A stretch of 64,000 nucleotides of DNA. Source: Gemmatimonadales bacterium (GTDB taxonomy: Bacteria; Gemmatimonadota; Gemmatimonadetes; Gemmatimonadales; GWC2-71-9). The notes below the pieces were generated by a model. The model saw only the letters and a program-made list of their open reading frames with translations, was not told where the DNA came from and did no database searches. The stretch is from NCBI GenBank assembly GCA_036265815.1, contig DATAOI010000001.1, forward strand, positions 44,209 through 108,208, given 5' to 3'. Of the stretch, positions 21,601 to 30,298 are shown in pieces; within the stretch, counting starts at the first letter, position 1, and every line of letters starts with the position of its first letter. Both the position numbers and the translations under genes were made by a program.

Positions 21601-22358
21601 TCGACCTCCACTGCCACTTGCTGCCCGGTGTGGATGACGGGTCTCGCTCGGTGGAGCAATCGGTCGGAGTGCTGCGTGAAATGGGCCGGCTCGGGGTCAC
21701 CGACGTCTGCCTTACCCCTCATGTTCGCTCCAGCGAGACGTCCCGGGGTCCGAACCCGCGGCACGAGGACGCCTTTCGGGCGCTGAGCGCAAAGGCCCCC
21801 GCCTCACCCCGGCTGCACCGTGGCGCGGAGGTGATGCTGGATCGGCCGCTGGCAGGTGATACCGAGGCCACCCGACCGTTTAGCCTTGGCGGCACGCGGT
21901 ACATTCTGGTCGAGTTTCCCCGGATGGTGGCGCTAGACACCGTGAACAACGCGCTCAGCCGGATCGCGGAGACCGGGTGGGTGTCGGTGCTCGCCCACCC
22001 CGAACGGTACACCTGCTGCTCCCCCGACGCGGTTGCCCTCTGGCGGGAGCTGGGCGCGCGGATGCAGGTCGATGCGACCACGCTGCTCTCTCCCCAGGCG
22101 CGGGGACATCGGGCTCGGGAGCTGGTATCGCTCGGACTGGCCGACATCATGGCGGCCGACAATCACGGGGACAAACGGACCATCGCCGCCGGCATCGGCT
22201 TCCTGGTCGAACAGGACGGCGAGGAGCAAGCGCAGCTGCTGGCGGTTCAAAATCCCGGGGCGATTCTGCGAGACGAGCCGCTCGTCCCGGTGCCGCCGAT
22301 CAAGCTCAAGCAGTCCCTGATGCAGAAGATCCGGCAGCTGCTCGAGGGCGACGAGTGA
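21597..22358 (+). CDS. PHP-fold protein-tyrosine phosphatase, CpsB/YwqE family
   Basis: A 253-residue PHP-domain phosphatase of the CpsB/CapC/YwqE type. These dephosphorylate bacterial tyrosine kinases that control exopolysaccharide assembly. Metal-binding motifs are visible: DLHCHLLPGVDDG at the N-terminus, LTPHV, the Glu in RGAEVMLD, VLAHPERY and a final ADNHG. It starts at GTG 21597 (GTGA overlap). The substrate kinase is not encoded here, and the Wzz-like protein at 44295 has no kinase domain. gmhA follows with a GTGA overlap. Confidence 0.85.
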   Translation: MIDLHCHLLPGVDDGSRSVEQSVGVLREMGRLGVTDVCLTPHVRSSETSRGPNPRHEDAFRALSAKAPASPRLHRGAEVMLDRPLAGDTEATRPFSLGGTRYILVEFPRMVALDTVNNALSRIAETGWVSVLAHPERYTCCSPDAVALWRELGARMQVDATTLLSPQARGHRARELVSLGLADIMAADNHGDKRTIAAGIGFLVEQDGEEQAQLLAVQNPGAILRDEPLVPVPPIKLKQSLMQKIRQLLEGDE

Positions 22359-22930
22359 GTCGCTCCCGGGTGGAGGAGGGACTCGACCAGCTGGCCCACC
22401 TGGCCACCGCGAGCAAGTCGTTGAGTGCGCAGGTGGCCGACCTGGCCGCGCGCTACGCTGCCGTGCTCCGGGACGGGGGCACCCTCTACTTCTGTGGGAA
22501 CGGCGGAAGCGCGGCGGATGCGCAGCATCTGGCCACCGAGTACATCGTGCGCTTCAGGGTCGCCCGGCGGCCGTTCGCCGCCGTCGCGCTCACCACCGAC
22601 GCCTCGCTCCTCACCGCCGCCGGGAACGACCTCGGCTTCGAGCAGATCTTTGCCCGCCAGGTCGACGCCCTCTGCGGGCCGGGCGACCTGCTGGTGCTCC
22701 ACAGTACCAGCGGCCGGAGCCCCAACCTGATGGCCGCGGCCCGAGCGGCGCGGGCGCGCGGCGCTGGCACGGCCGCCTTCCTTGGTCGCGATGGCGGGCC
22801 GCTCGCGGCGGAGGTAGATCAGGCCGTCGTCGTGCGGTCGGACGAGACCAGCCAGATCCAGGTGATGCACATGGCGCTGGAGCACCTCATCGTCGAGCTG
22901 GTGGAGGACGAATTGCTCCGCGGCTCGTGA
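22355..22930 (+). CDS. gmhA: SIS-domain sugar-phosphate isomerase, GmhA type
   Basis: A 191-residue SIS protein of the sedoheptulose-7-phosphate isomerase family, the first step of ADP-heptose synthesis for lipopolysaccharide core. Family motifs are FCGNGGSAADAQHLATEYIVRF, ALTTDASLLTAAGNDLGFEQIFARQV, LHSTSGRSPNLMAAA and the C-terminal QIQVMHMALEHLIVELVE, which holds an active-site His and Glu. It starts at GTG 22355, overlapping the phosphatase stop. A DiaA-like role is possible, but length and motifs favour GmhA. Confidence 0.85.
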   Translation: MSRSRVEEGLDQLAHLATASKSLSAQVADLAARYAAVLRDGGTLYFCGNGGSAADAQHLATEYIVRFRVARRPFAAVALTTDASLLTAAGNDLGFEQIFARQVDALCGPGDLLVLHSTSGRSPNLMAAARAARARGAGTAAFLGRDGGPLAAEVDQAVVVRSDETSQIQVMHMALEHLIVELVEDELLRGS

Positions 22931-22934
22931 CCAC

Positions 22935-23885
22935 ATGATTCATCTGCTCTTCACCGGCGGGACGATCTCCATGCAACGGGACCCGGCGGCGGGCGGCAAT
23001 GTTCCCACCCATGGGGGCGAGACACTGGTGGGCTTCGCGCCCGGACTCCAGCGGCTGGGAGAGTACCGGGTGGAGAATTGGGCCAAGCTGCCCGCCTGCC
23101 ATCTCGGGCCCGACCGTCTGTGGGCGCTGCGCGAGCGGGTGCGCGCGGTCGCGGAATCCGGCGAAGTCAAGGGGATCGTGGTCACCCACGGAACCGATAC
23201 CATCGAAGAAACCGCGTACCTGCTCGGCCGGACGCTCGATCCGCGGATCCCCGTCGCCATCACCGGCGCGATGCGCACCTCGAGCGATGCCGGCTGGGAC
23301 GGTCCCCGCAATCTCACGGACGCGGCTACCGTGGCCGCGAGTCCCGCGAGCCAAGGCCGCGGTGCCATGGTCGTCTTCAACGGCGAGGTGTTCTCCGGGG
23401 TCACCGCGGTCAAGACCCACGCGACCGATCTGGCCGCGTTCTCCGCGCCGCACGCCGGACCGATCGGCAGGGTTGCGGGGGGAACGGTGACGTATCACGC
23501 GCCGGTGCCACCGAAGCTGCCGCCCCCGACTCCACGGAACGGCCTCTCGGCCGACGTCGGGCTGGTTCCGGTGGTCGTAGGCGATGACGGACGCATGCTC
23601 GATCATGCGCGTCCGCACCAAGCCGGGGTCGTGGTGGTCGCCTTCGGCGCAGGTAACGTCCCGCCCGGGGCGGTACCCGCCATGAGCCGCTGGCTGGACG
23701 AAGGAAAGCCGGTCGTGCTCGCGAGCCGGTGCCCGTTCGGCGAGGTGATCCCTGTCTACGCCTTCGACGGCGGCGGTGCTCGCACCGTGGCGATGGGAGT
23801 GATCCCCGCCGGTCCCAGGACGCCCTCCCAGGCCCGGATGGAGCTCACGATCGCGCTCTCCGCCGGCGTGCCCTACGGCATGTGA
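22935..23885 (+). CDS. ansA: L-asparaginase (asparaginase/glutaminase family)
   Basis: A 316-residue amidohydrolase that converts L-asparagine to aspartate and ammonia. The first catalytic Thr is in FTGGTIS (near residue 7-10), the second in VTHGTDTIEETAY; the downstream AITGAMRTSSDAGWDGPRNL and the catalytic Lys region VTAVKTHATD are intact. There is no signal peptide, so it is cytoplasmic. It starts 4 bases after gmhA and overlaps cca by one base. Type I/II subclass is not decided. Confidence 0.88.
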   Translation: MIHLLFTGGTISMQRDPAAGGNVPTHGGETLVGFAPGLQRLGEYRVENWAKLPACHLGPDRLWALRERVRAVAESGEVKGIVVTHGTDTIEETAYLLGRTLDPRIPVAITGAMRTSSDAGWDGPRNLTDAATVAASPASQGRGAMVVFNGEVFSGVTAVKTHATDLAAFSAPHAGPIGRVAGGTVTYHAPVPPKLPPPTPRNGLSADVGLVPVVVGDDGRMLDHARPHQAGVVVVAFGAGNVPPGAVPAMSRWLDEGKPVVLASRCPFGEVIPVYAFDGGGARTVAMGVIPAGPRTPSQARMELTIALSAGVPYGM

Positions 23886-25081
23886 TGAGGCTCCCCCAGT
23901 CCATCTCCATTCCGGAGGAAGTGCTGGAGATCGCCGGCACGTTGGAGCGGGCGGGCCATGAGGCGTGGTGCGTCGGAGGCGCGCTCCGGGACGTGCTGCT
24001 CGATGAGCCTCACGCCGTCTCCGATTTCGACATCGCCACGTCCGCGACGCCCGCCGAGGTGCAGGCGCTCTTCCGACGGACCGCCGCCGTGGGGGCGAAG
24101 TATGGGACCATCGGGGTGATCGACCGCCGGCGGGTATTGCATGAGGTCACCACCTTCCGCCGCGACGTCATCACCGACGGACGACACGCGGTAGTGGAGT
24201 ATGGTGTATCCCTGGCGGAAGACCTGGCCCGGCGAGACTTCACCATCAACGCGATCGCCTATCACCCGATCCGGCGGGAATGGCAGGATCCGTTCGGGGG
24301 CCTGGGCGATTTGAGGGATGGACTAGTCCGCGCGGTCGGTGACCCCGCCCAGCGATTCCGCGAGGACTATCTCCGGATCCTCCGTGGAATCCGCTTCGCC
24401 GCTCGCTTCGGCTTCACCATCGAGCCCGCCACCTGGTCCGCGGGCCGGAGGGCCGCGTCCGGTCTCGCCAACCTCTCGGCCGAGCGGGTGCGGGACGAGT
24501 GGTTCAAGGGGCTGCGCACGGCGCGGTCGGTGGCGGCGCTGGTCTCCCTCTGGCGCGGGGTGGGCGCGACGACGCATTGGATGCCGGAGCTGGACCGCAC
24601 CCCGCCGGAGATCCTGGCGCGGGCAGCCGAGCTGCCGCTCGACCGGCGCGATCCGGTGCTGCTCACGGCACTGCTGACCGCCACCCCCGGCCACGTGCTC
24701 CGGCGGCTCCGCGCCTCCAGCGCCGAGGTGGATCGTGGGACGGCGTGCTCCGAGGGACCGCCCGCGCCGGAAGGCATCGACGAGCCGGCGGTGCGCCGAT
24801 GGCTGTCTCGCGTGGGCACTGCCGCCGAGGACCTCTTGGCGCTCTGGGTCATGCGCCACGGGGCCGAGCCGGCGTGGGCGCCGGTGGTCCGCGCCGTTCG
24901 TCAGCGGGGCGATGCCCTCACCCGGGCCGACCTCGCGATCACCGGCAACGATCTGCGGGACGCCGGCGCCTCCGGACGCCGGATCGGGGAGATCCTCTCC
25001 ATGCTGATGGACCGGGTGCTGGAGACGCCGGCGCTCAATACCCGCGAGACCCTGCTGGCGATGGCCCGGGAGATGCTCTGA
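23885..25081 (+). CDS. cca: tRNA CCA-adding nucleotidyltransferase family protein
   Basis: A 398-residue class II nucleotidyltransferase that builds or repairs the 3' CCA end of tRNAs, or adds only part of it. The head domain has CVGGALRDVLL (about residue 28), the catalytic D-x-D in SDFDIAT (about 46), TFRRD and RRDFTINAIAY, then DPFGGLGDLRDGLVRAVGDP and the RILRGIRFAARFGF neck. The C-terminal helical part is shorter and divergent. The true start, ATG 23885, overlaps the asparaginase stop. A poly(A) polymerase or an A-only enzyme cannot be excluded by sight. Confidence 0.88.
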   Translation: MRLPQSISIPEEVLEIAGTLERAGHEAWCVGGALRDVLLDEPHAVSDFDIATSATPAEVQALFRRTAAVGAKYGTIGVIDRRRVLHEVTTFRRDVITDGRHAVVEYGVSLAEDLARRDFTINAIAYHPIRREWQDPFGGLGDLRDGLVRAVGDPAQRFREDYLRILRGIRFAARFGFTIEPATWSAGRRAASGLANLSAERVRDEWFKGLRTARSVAALVSLWRGVGATTHWMPELDRTPPEILARAAELPLDRRDPVLLTALLTATPGHVLRRLRASSAEVDRGTACSEGPPAPEGIDEPAVRRWLSRVGTAAEDLLALWVMRHGAEPAWAPVVRAVRQRGDALTRADLAITGNDLRDAGASGRRIGEILSMLMDRVLETPALNTRETLLAMAREML

Positions 25082-25794
25082 GCCCGCTCTTCTTTGCTCT
25101 GGCCGCGGCGGTGGGCAACATCGCGGGCGCGTATGCAGTGGTGCACCGGGAGCGCCGAAGCCTCCGGGTGATCGAGGCGTGCCTCGCCTTCGGCGCCGGG
25201 TTCATGCTGGCCGTGGCGCTGCTCGGCGTCATCCCGGAGGTGCTCGACGGGTCGCCGGCGGCCGCTCTCTACATCCTGCTGGGCTATCTCGCGGTGCACC
25301 TGGCGCAGCACGTGTTCACCCCCCATTTCCATTTCGGCGAGGAGACCCACCGGGTGAGCTCCTCCGCCGGCATATCCGCGTTGCTCGGCCTCACCCTGCA
25401 CACCTTCTTCGACGGCGTTGCGATCGCCGGCGGATTTCTCGTCTCCAGCCAGCTCGGCATCCTCCTCTTTCTGGCCGTGCTGCTGCACAAGCTGCCGGAA
25501 GGAGTCACCATCGCCAGCGTCATGGTGGCCGGGGGCCAGACCCGGGGGCAGGCCATGGGAGCCGCCACCGTGCTGGGCGGGGCCACGGTGCTGGGTGTGC
25601 TGCTCACCGAGCAGGTCGCGCCGCTCGCTCGCCATGGCCTGGCCGTGTCCGCCGGTGTGACGCTGTACGTTGCGGCGTCCAACCTGGTGCCCGAGTTTCA
25701 GGCAAAGCGCGGGTGGCTCAGTGCCCTCGCGTTCTTCGGGGGCGCCGCCGGATACTTTCTCGCCGAGCGGCTGCTGGAGGTCTGGGTGCAATGA
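25078..25794 (+). CDS. ZIP-family divalent metal transporter (CTG start proposed)
   Basis: A membrane protein of about 238 residues with seven or eight hydrophobic helices, of the ZIP (zinc/iron permease) family. The helix-IV type motif HTFFDGVAIAGGF and the helix-V type LHKLPEGVTIAS carry the metal-binding His, Asp and Glu residues. A His-rich loop HVFTPHFHFGEETH precedes them. No ATG exists near the N-terminus. CTG 25078 overlaps the cca stop (CTGA), has GGGAG five bases before it, and keeps helix I whole. GTG 25111 is the alternative but would clip that helix. It overlaps rarA by ATGA. The substrate is probably zinc or a similar ion. Confidence 0.82.
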   Translation: MSPLFFALAAAVGNIAGAYAVVHRERRSLRVIEACLAFGAGFMLAVALLGVIPEVLDGSPAAALYILLGYLAVHLAQHVFTPHFHFGEETHRVSSSAGISALLGLTLHTFFDGVAIAGGFLVSSQLGILLFLAVLLHKLPEGVTIASVMVAGGQTRGQAMGAATVLGGATVLGVLLTEQVAPLARHGLAVSAGVTLYVAASNLVPEFQAKRGWLSALAFFGGAAGYFLAERLLEVWVQ

Positions 25795-27188
25795 CGGCAC
25801 GGAAGCGCACGGCGGAGGCGGAGGCCTCGCTGTTCTCCAACCGGGCGGCGCAGCCTCTGGCGGGACGCATGCGCCCGCGCACGCTGGACGAGTTCATCGG
25901 CCAGGAGCAGCTGCTGGCTCCCGGGAAGCCGCTGCGCGAGGCCATCGAGCGCGGTGTGCCCGGTTCCATGATTTTCTGGGGACCGCCCGGCAGCGGGAAG
26001 ACCACCCTGGCCCATCTGGTGGCTACCACCACCGAGCGGGCCTTCGTCCCCTTCAGTGCGGTTACCGAGGGTGTGCCGAGGATTCGGGAGATCGTCACCG
26101 CGGCGCGCTCCCGGCTGGACGCCGGAGGCAGCCAGACCATCCTCTTCATCGACGAGATCCACCGGCTCAACAAGGCCCAGCAGGACAGCCTGCTGCCGCC
26201 GGCCGAGGATGGCACCCTCACTCTCATCGGCGCGACGACCGAAAATCCCAGCTTCGAGATCAACGGCGCGCTGCTCTCGCGCACCCGGGTCTTCGTCCTC
26301 CAGCCGCTCACCGCCGAGCACATCGAGACGCTGCTGCGCCGGGCCCTGGCCGACGAGGAGCGCGGGCTCGGGGCCATGCAGCTCCAGATAGATGACGACG
26401 CGCTGCGCTCCATCGCCGTCGAGGCCGACGGCGATGCCCGCCGGGCGCTCACCGTGCTCGAGGCGGCGGCCGCCCACGCCGGCGTGGGCGGGCATATCAC
26501 CACCGATATGGCCCGGGAGGCGATGCAGAAGCGCTTCGCCCGGTACGACAAGGCGGGCGAGGAGCACTTCAATCTCCTCTCCGCCTACCACAAGTCCCTC
26601 CGGGGCAGCGATCCGCAGGGGGCGCTCTACTGGATGGCGCGCATGCTCGACGGCGGAGAGGATCCCATGACGCTGTTCCGCCGGGCGATCGCCATGGCGG
26701 CCGAAGACATCGGACTGGCCGATCCCACCGCCTTGCCGCTGGCGGTCGCGGCCCGCGACGCTTTTCACATGCTCGGTCCGCCGGAGGGCTACCTTCCGCT
26801 GGCGGAGATGACGATCTACCTGGCCACCGCGCCCAAGTCGAACAGCGCCAAGGTGGCCCTGGGGGCCGCGCTGGAGGCGGCACGGGATACGCCCGCGGCG
26901 CCGGTACCGCTGCACATCCGGAACGCGCCCACCGGCCTCATGAAGGAGCTGGGATACGGCCGGGGCTACCGCTACGCTCACGATTCGCCCGACGCCTACC
27001 TGCCGCAGGAGTACCTGCCCGACCAGCTCCGGGGCACCGCGTTCTATGTGCCCGGGCCGTTCGGGTACGAGAAGAAGGTGGCCGAGCGGCTGGACTGGTG
27101 GGAGAAGCGGAAGGCGGAGGGGGCGGGGGAAGGTGATGGGCAACCGAAAGGCAAGAACGAGGCGACCGGACAGGACGCGGTGGAGTAG
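25791..27188 (+). CDS. rarA: Replication-associated recombination protein RarA (MgsA)
   Basis: A 465-residue AAA+ ATPase related to clamp loaders, acting at stalled replication forks. The N-terminus has LAGRMRPRTLDEFIGQEQLL, Walker A GPPGSGKTT (about residue 64), Walker B ILFIDEIHRLNK (about 118), sensor 1 GATTENPSFEINGALLSR and the arginine-rich VEADGDARRALTVLE. The C-terminal tetramerisation part (KSLRGSDPQGALYWMARMLDGGEDP, RRAIAMAAEDIGLADP, LPDQLRG) is intact. The start overlaps the transporter stop (ATGA). It ends the alaS-led run. Confidence 0.95.
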   Translation: MTARKRTAEAEASLFSNRAAQPLAGRMRPRTLDEFIGQEQLLAPGKPLREAIERGVPGSMIFWGPPGSGKTTLAHLVATTTERAFVPFSAVTEGVPRIREIVTAARSRLDAGGSQTILFIDEIHRLNKAQQDSLLPPAEDGTLTLIGATTENPSFEINGALLSRTRVFVLQPLTAEHIETLLRRALADEERGLGAMQLQIDDDALRSIAVEADGDARRALTVLEAAAAHAGVGGHITTDMAREAMQKRFARYDKAGEEHFNLLSAYHKSLRGSDPQGALYWMARMLDGGEDPMTLFRRAIAMAAEDIGLADPTALPLAVAARDAFHMLGPPEGYLPLAEMTIYLATAPKSNSAKVALGAALEAARDTPAAPVPLHIRNAPTGLMKELGYGRGYRYAHDSPDAYLPQEYLPDQLRGTAFYVPGPFGYEKKVAERLDWWEKRKAEGAGEGDGQPKGKNEATGQDAVE

Positions 27189-27248
27189 CACTGTGAGCCG
27201 GCCCACCGCCCCACGCCCCACTCCGGTGCAACATCGGTACGGCCCGAG

Positions 27249-27268
27249 ACCGGCGCGCCGGTTATATT
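27249..27268 (+). promoter_or_regulatory. -10 box preceded by a 14-bp palindrome
   Basis: The perfect palindrome ACCGGCGCGCCGGT (27249-27262) directly abuts TATATT (27263-27268), a -10-like box 23 bases before ATG 27292. No -35 match is seen; the palindrome occupies the spacer region and may bind a regulator. Confidence 0.3.
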
Positions 27269-27291
27269 CCTCGAAGTGGATTGGGAGAAGA

Positions 27292-27783
27292 ATGAAGCTG
27301 GCTTCACGGTCGGGCGTGATCATCGCGATGCTGCTGCTGGCCGGCTGCGCCGGCATCGGAGAGGTCCTCAAGGAGCCGGAGATCCATCTCGATCGTGTCG
27401 TTCTCAAGAGCCTGAGCGTCACCGGCGGCGTGCTCGATCTGCAGCTCGGCGTGTTCAACCCGAACCGCTTCGACCTTCAGGGCACCGGACTGCAGCTCGG
27501 CTTCGACGTGCAGGATTCGCACCTGGGAGACCTGGAGTACAGGAGCGAGTTCCAGGTGCAGAAGGGCGATACCGCCGCGCTCTCGCTTCCCCTGCGGTTC
27601 AACTGGTCCGGGGTGAGCGCCGCGGTCCGGTCGGCGCTCGGGACGGGGGCCCTGCCGTACACCATGAAAGGCCAGCTCACGCTGCGGACGCCGTTCGGGC
27701 CGCGCGTGGTGCCGTTCACCCGACAGGGACGCGCTCCGCTCAGCCGGCTGGGCGGACTGATCCCCATTCCGGCCGGTCAGTGA
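27292..27783 (+). CDS. LEA14/LEA2-like lipoprotein
   Basis: A 163-residue predicted lipoprotein. The signal sequence ends in LLLAGC, a lipobox whose Cys is near residue 18, so it is probably anchored in the envelope. The rest resembles the LEA2 (WHy) beta-sandwich fold: VVLKSLSVTGGVLDLQLGVFNPNRFDLQGTGLQLGFDV, including the N-P-N-x-F pattern typical of the family. Bacterial members are linked to stress or envelope functions without a defined activity. GGGAGAAGA precedes ATG 27292; the open frame upstream is a shadow of rarA. hflX follows. Confidence 0.8.
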   Translation: MKLASRSGVIIAMLLLAGCAGIGEVLKEPEIHLDRVVLKSLSVTGGVLDLQLGVFNPNRFDLQGTGLQLGFDVQDSHLGDLEYRSEFQVQKGDTAALSLPLRFNWSGVSAAVRSALGTGALPYTMKGQLTLRTPFGPRVVPFTRQGRAPLSRLGGLIPIPAGQ

Positions 27784-27814
27784 GACCGGACGGCAAGGAG
27801 TCTCCATTCGAGCA

Positions 27815-29134
27815 TTGATCCAGGTTCGTGATCCGGTCGAGCGCGCGGTGCTGGTGGCCGCTCCGCGGAAAGGCTCGTCCGATGCCCGTCACGTCACTGA
27901 GCACCTCGAGGAGCTGACCCGGCTGGTCGACACCGCGGGGGCCGAGGTGGTCGGACGGATCACCCAGCAGATCGCCGCTCCCAATCCGGCCACCCTCATC
28001 GGCGAAGGCAAGGTCGAGGAGGTGGCCGCCGAGGTGGGCGCCGCGGACGCCACCCTGGTCATCTTCGACGAGGAGCTGAGCCCGGTCCAGGGCGCCAATC
28101 TCGAGCGCCAGCTCGATGTGCGCGTCATGGACCGCTCCGAGGTCATCCTCGACATCTTCTCCACTCGCGCTCGCAGCCACGAGGCCAAGCTCCAGGTCGA
28201 GCTGGCGCAGCTCGAGTACCTGCTGCCTCGGCTCACCCGCATGTGGACCCACCTGTCCCGTATCCGCGGCGGCATCGGCCTTCGGGGCCCGGGCGAGACC
28301 CAGCTCGAGACCGACCGGCGGCTGATCCGCCAGCGCATCCAGGGACTCAAGGCCAAGCTCAAAGGCGTCGAGCGCCACCGGGAGAACCTGCGCGCGGGAC
28401 GCGACCCGATGCTCAGCGTCGCCCTGGTGGGCTACACCAATGCCGGGAAGTCGAGCATCCTGCGCGCGCTGTCGGGGCAGCACGAGATTCTGGTCGAAGA
28501 CCGGCTCTTCGCCACCCTCGACACGCTCACCCGGGAGGTGGAGCTGGGCGAAGGCCAGAAGGCCCGGGTGACCGACACGGTCGGATTCATCCGGAAGCTG
28601 CCGCACCACCTCGTCGCAAGCTTCCGGGCAACGCTGGAGGAGGTGCGCGAGGCCGACCTGCTGCTCCACATCATCGACGCCAGCCACCCCGATTGGGAGG
28701 GCCAGCTCCACGTGGTGGAGCGGGTGCTGGCCGAGCTCGATCTCGCCGACCGGCCGATCCTGCCGGTGTTCAACAAGATCGACGCGGTGCCCGTCCCGCT
28801 GGCATTCGCCAAGCGGGTGCGGGAGCTCTATCCCGGCGCCATCACCGCCAGCACCATGCGGACCGACGGGACGGCCGCCTTGAAGGCCGTGCTCCGGACC
28901 ATGGAGCGTACCGGCCGGCCGACGGTGAAGATCCGCCTGCCGGTGGCCGACGGAGCCAGGCTGGCGGCGCTCTACCGCCAGGGCGAGGTGCTGAGCCGGG
29001 ACGAGGTCGGGGACGAGTACGAGGTGATGGTCCGGCTCGACCGCTGGCAGGTGGAGCGGCTGCAGCAGGACGGGATCCAGGTGACGGAGGCGACGAGCAA
29101 CCCGGCGCTCCGGAAGGTGAGCGGGGGGCCGTAA
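27815..29134 (+). CDS. hflX: Ribosome-associated GTPase HflX
   Basis: A 439-residue GTPase that splits or rescues ribosomes under stress. The N-terminal domain has LIGEGKVEEVA and FDEELSPVQGANLE, followed by the helical linker GIGLRGPGETQLETDRR. The G domain starts at about residue 205 with GYTNAGKSS and continues with DTVGFIRKLPHHLVASFR and NKID. The first usual start codon is TTG 27815, but its spacing to AAGGAG (27795-27800) is 14 bases. ATT 27806 is in frame with a 5-base spacing and would add three residues (M-R-A), giving a typical HflX N-terminus. The coordinates use the conservative TTG. Confidence 0.93.
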   Translation: MIQVRDPVERAVLVAAPRKGSSDARHVTEHLEELTRLVDTAGAEVVGRITQQIAAPNPATLIGEGKVEEVAAEVGAADATLVIFDEELSPVQGANLERQLDVRVMDRSEVILDIFSTRARSHEAKLQVELAQLEYLLPRLTRMWTHLSRIRGGIGLRGPGETQLETDRRLIRQRIQGLKAKLKGVERHRENLRAGRDPMLSVALVGYTNAGKSSILRALSGQHEILVEDRLFATLDTLTREVELGEGQKARVTDTVGFIRKLPHHLVASFRATLEEVREADLLLHIIDASHPDWEGQLHVVERVLAELDLADRPILPVFNKIDAVPVPLAFAKRVRELYPGAITASTMRTDGTAALKAVLRTMERTGRPTVKIRLPVADGARLAALYRQGEVLSRDEVGDEYEVMVRLDRWQVERLQQDGIQVTEATSNPALRKVSGGP

Positions 29135-29140
29135 CCCCGA

Positions 29141-30298
29141 ATGAGGCGGCGACTCCAAAGCCTGCTGGCCTGCCCGATCGATCGGACGCCGCTGGAGTTG
29201 ATCGCCTGGGACACCCGGCGGCGGCCGCTCGAGGCGGCGGAGCGCGCCCGCGCCGGCGCCATGGGCATCGATCCCACCACGCTGGAGGAGGACGTCGAAA
29301 CCGGCGTGCTACTGAACCGGGTGCGCAAGGTCGCGTATCCGATCCTCGGTGGCGTGCCCCGCATGCTGGTCTTCCCGACCGGCGTCGGCGCCCGATTCGA
29401 GCAGGAGCTCGGGGGGAGACTGCGGGCCGAGCTTCCGGGCTACCATCTGCCGCAGTTGGCGCCCATGCCCGGCGAGGAAGATGTGCTCCGCACCTTCTCC
29501 CGCGAGTGGCTGGACTACCAGTGGGACGGGCGGACCTACTGGAACATGACACCGGAGCACATCTACCGGTGCATGGATCGCATGCTGGATCTCGAGGAGC
29601 GGCCGGTGCGTCATGCCAGGGTGCTGGAGGCGGGCATCGGAATCGGGGGCATCGCGGATCACGTTTCCCGGACTCAGGAGTGCGAGCTGGTGGGCATCGA
29701 CCTCAGCTACGCCGTCGACGCGGCGCGACGGCATTTCGGCGGCAACCCCTTTCTTCACGTGGTGCAGGCCTCGGTCTTCGCGCCGCCGTTTCCGGAGGAG
29801 AGCTTCGATTTCGTCTACAGCCAGGGCGTCATCCACCATACATTCTCGACCCGAACGGCTTTTCAGTCGCTGAGCCGGCTGACCCGGCGCGGGGGCAGGC
29901 TGTACGTCTGGGTCTACAGCCATGAGGACGAGGAGCGGAGCGTGGTGCGGAGGGGACTCATGCTGCTGGAGCGGCTGCTGCGGCCGGTGTGCTGGAGGCT
30001 GCCGGAATCTCTGCAGACGGCCGTGCTCCTCCCCCTGGTTCCACTCTATCTCGCGCATCAGAACCTGCGCGCGAACGGCCAAGCGGGATCGATCCGCTAC
30101 GGATTCAACGAGGCCATGCATGCGGCGCGGGACCGCTTCACCCCCCGGTACATCCACCGGCACTCCAATGAGGAGGTAGGGAGCTGGTTCCGAGACGCGG
30201 GATACGGCGGCATCGGCTTCGTGACCCAGCGCCGCCTGCCTGAGGATTTCCCCGAATCATTCCTGCACTGCACCGGCGTCGACGGCGTGCGGTCGTGA
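29141..30298 (+). CDS. SAM-dependent methyltransferase with Trm112-like N-terminus
   Basis: A 385-residue class I methyltransferase. The N-terminal part (LLACPIDRTPLEL) resembles a Trm112-type segment, but only one Cys is present, so a zinc site is doubtful. The Rossmann motif I is VLEAGIGIGGIADH (about residue 163), followed by ELVGIDLSYAVDAA, then DFVYSQGVIHH and a C-terminal helical region. It begins 6 bases after hflX and overlaps the next glycosyltransferase by GTGA, making it the first gene of the polysaccharide locus. The substrate is probably a sugar or lipid-linked sugar. Confidence 0.78.
   Translation: MRRRLQSLLACPIDRTPLELIAWDTRRRPLEAAERARAGAMGIDPTTLEEDVETGVLLNRVRKVAYPILGGVPRMLVFPTGVGARFEQELGGRLRAELPGYHLPQLAPMPGEEDVLRTFSREWLDYQWDGRTYWNMTPEHIYRCMDRMLDLEERPVRHARVLEAGIGIGGIADHVSRTQECELVGIDLSYAVDAARRHFGGNPFLHVVQASVFAPPFPEESFDFVYSQGVIHHTFSTRTAFQSLSRLTRRGGRLYVWVYSHEDEERSVVRRGLMLLERLLRPVCWRLPESLQTAVLLPLVPLYLAHQNLRANGQAGSIRYGFNEAMHAARDRFTPRYIHRHSNEEVGSWFRDAGYGGIGFVTQRRLPEDFPESFLHCTGVDGVRS

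Noticed and set aside
28243..29925. 560-residue open frame across hflX and the methyltransferase
   Set aside because: It is Arg/Pro/Gly-rich low-complexity sequence in a shifted phase of two certain genes.
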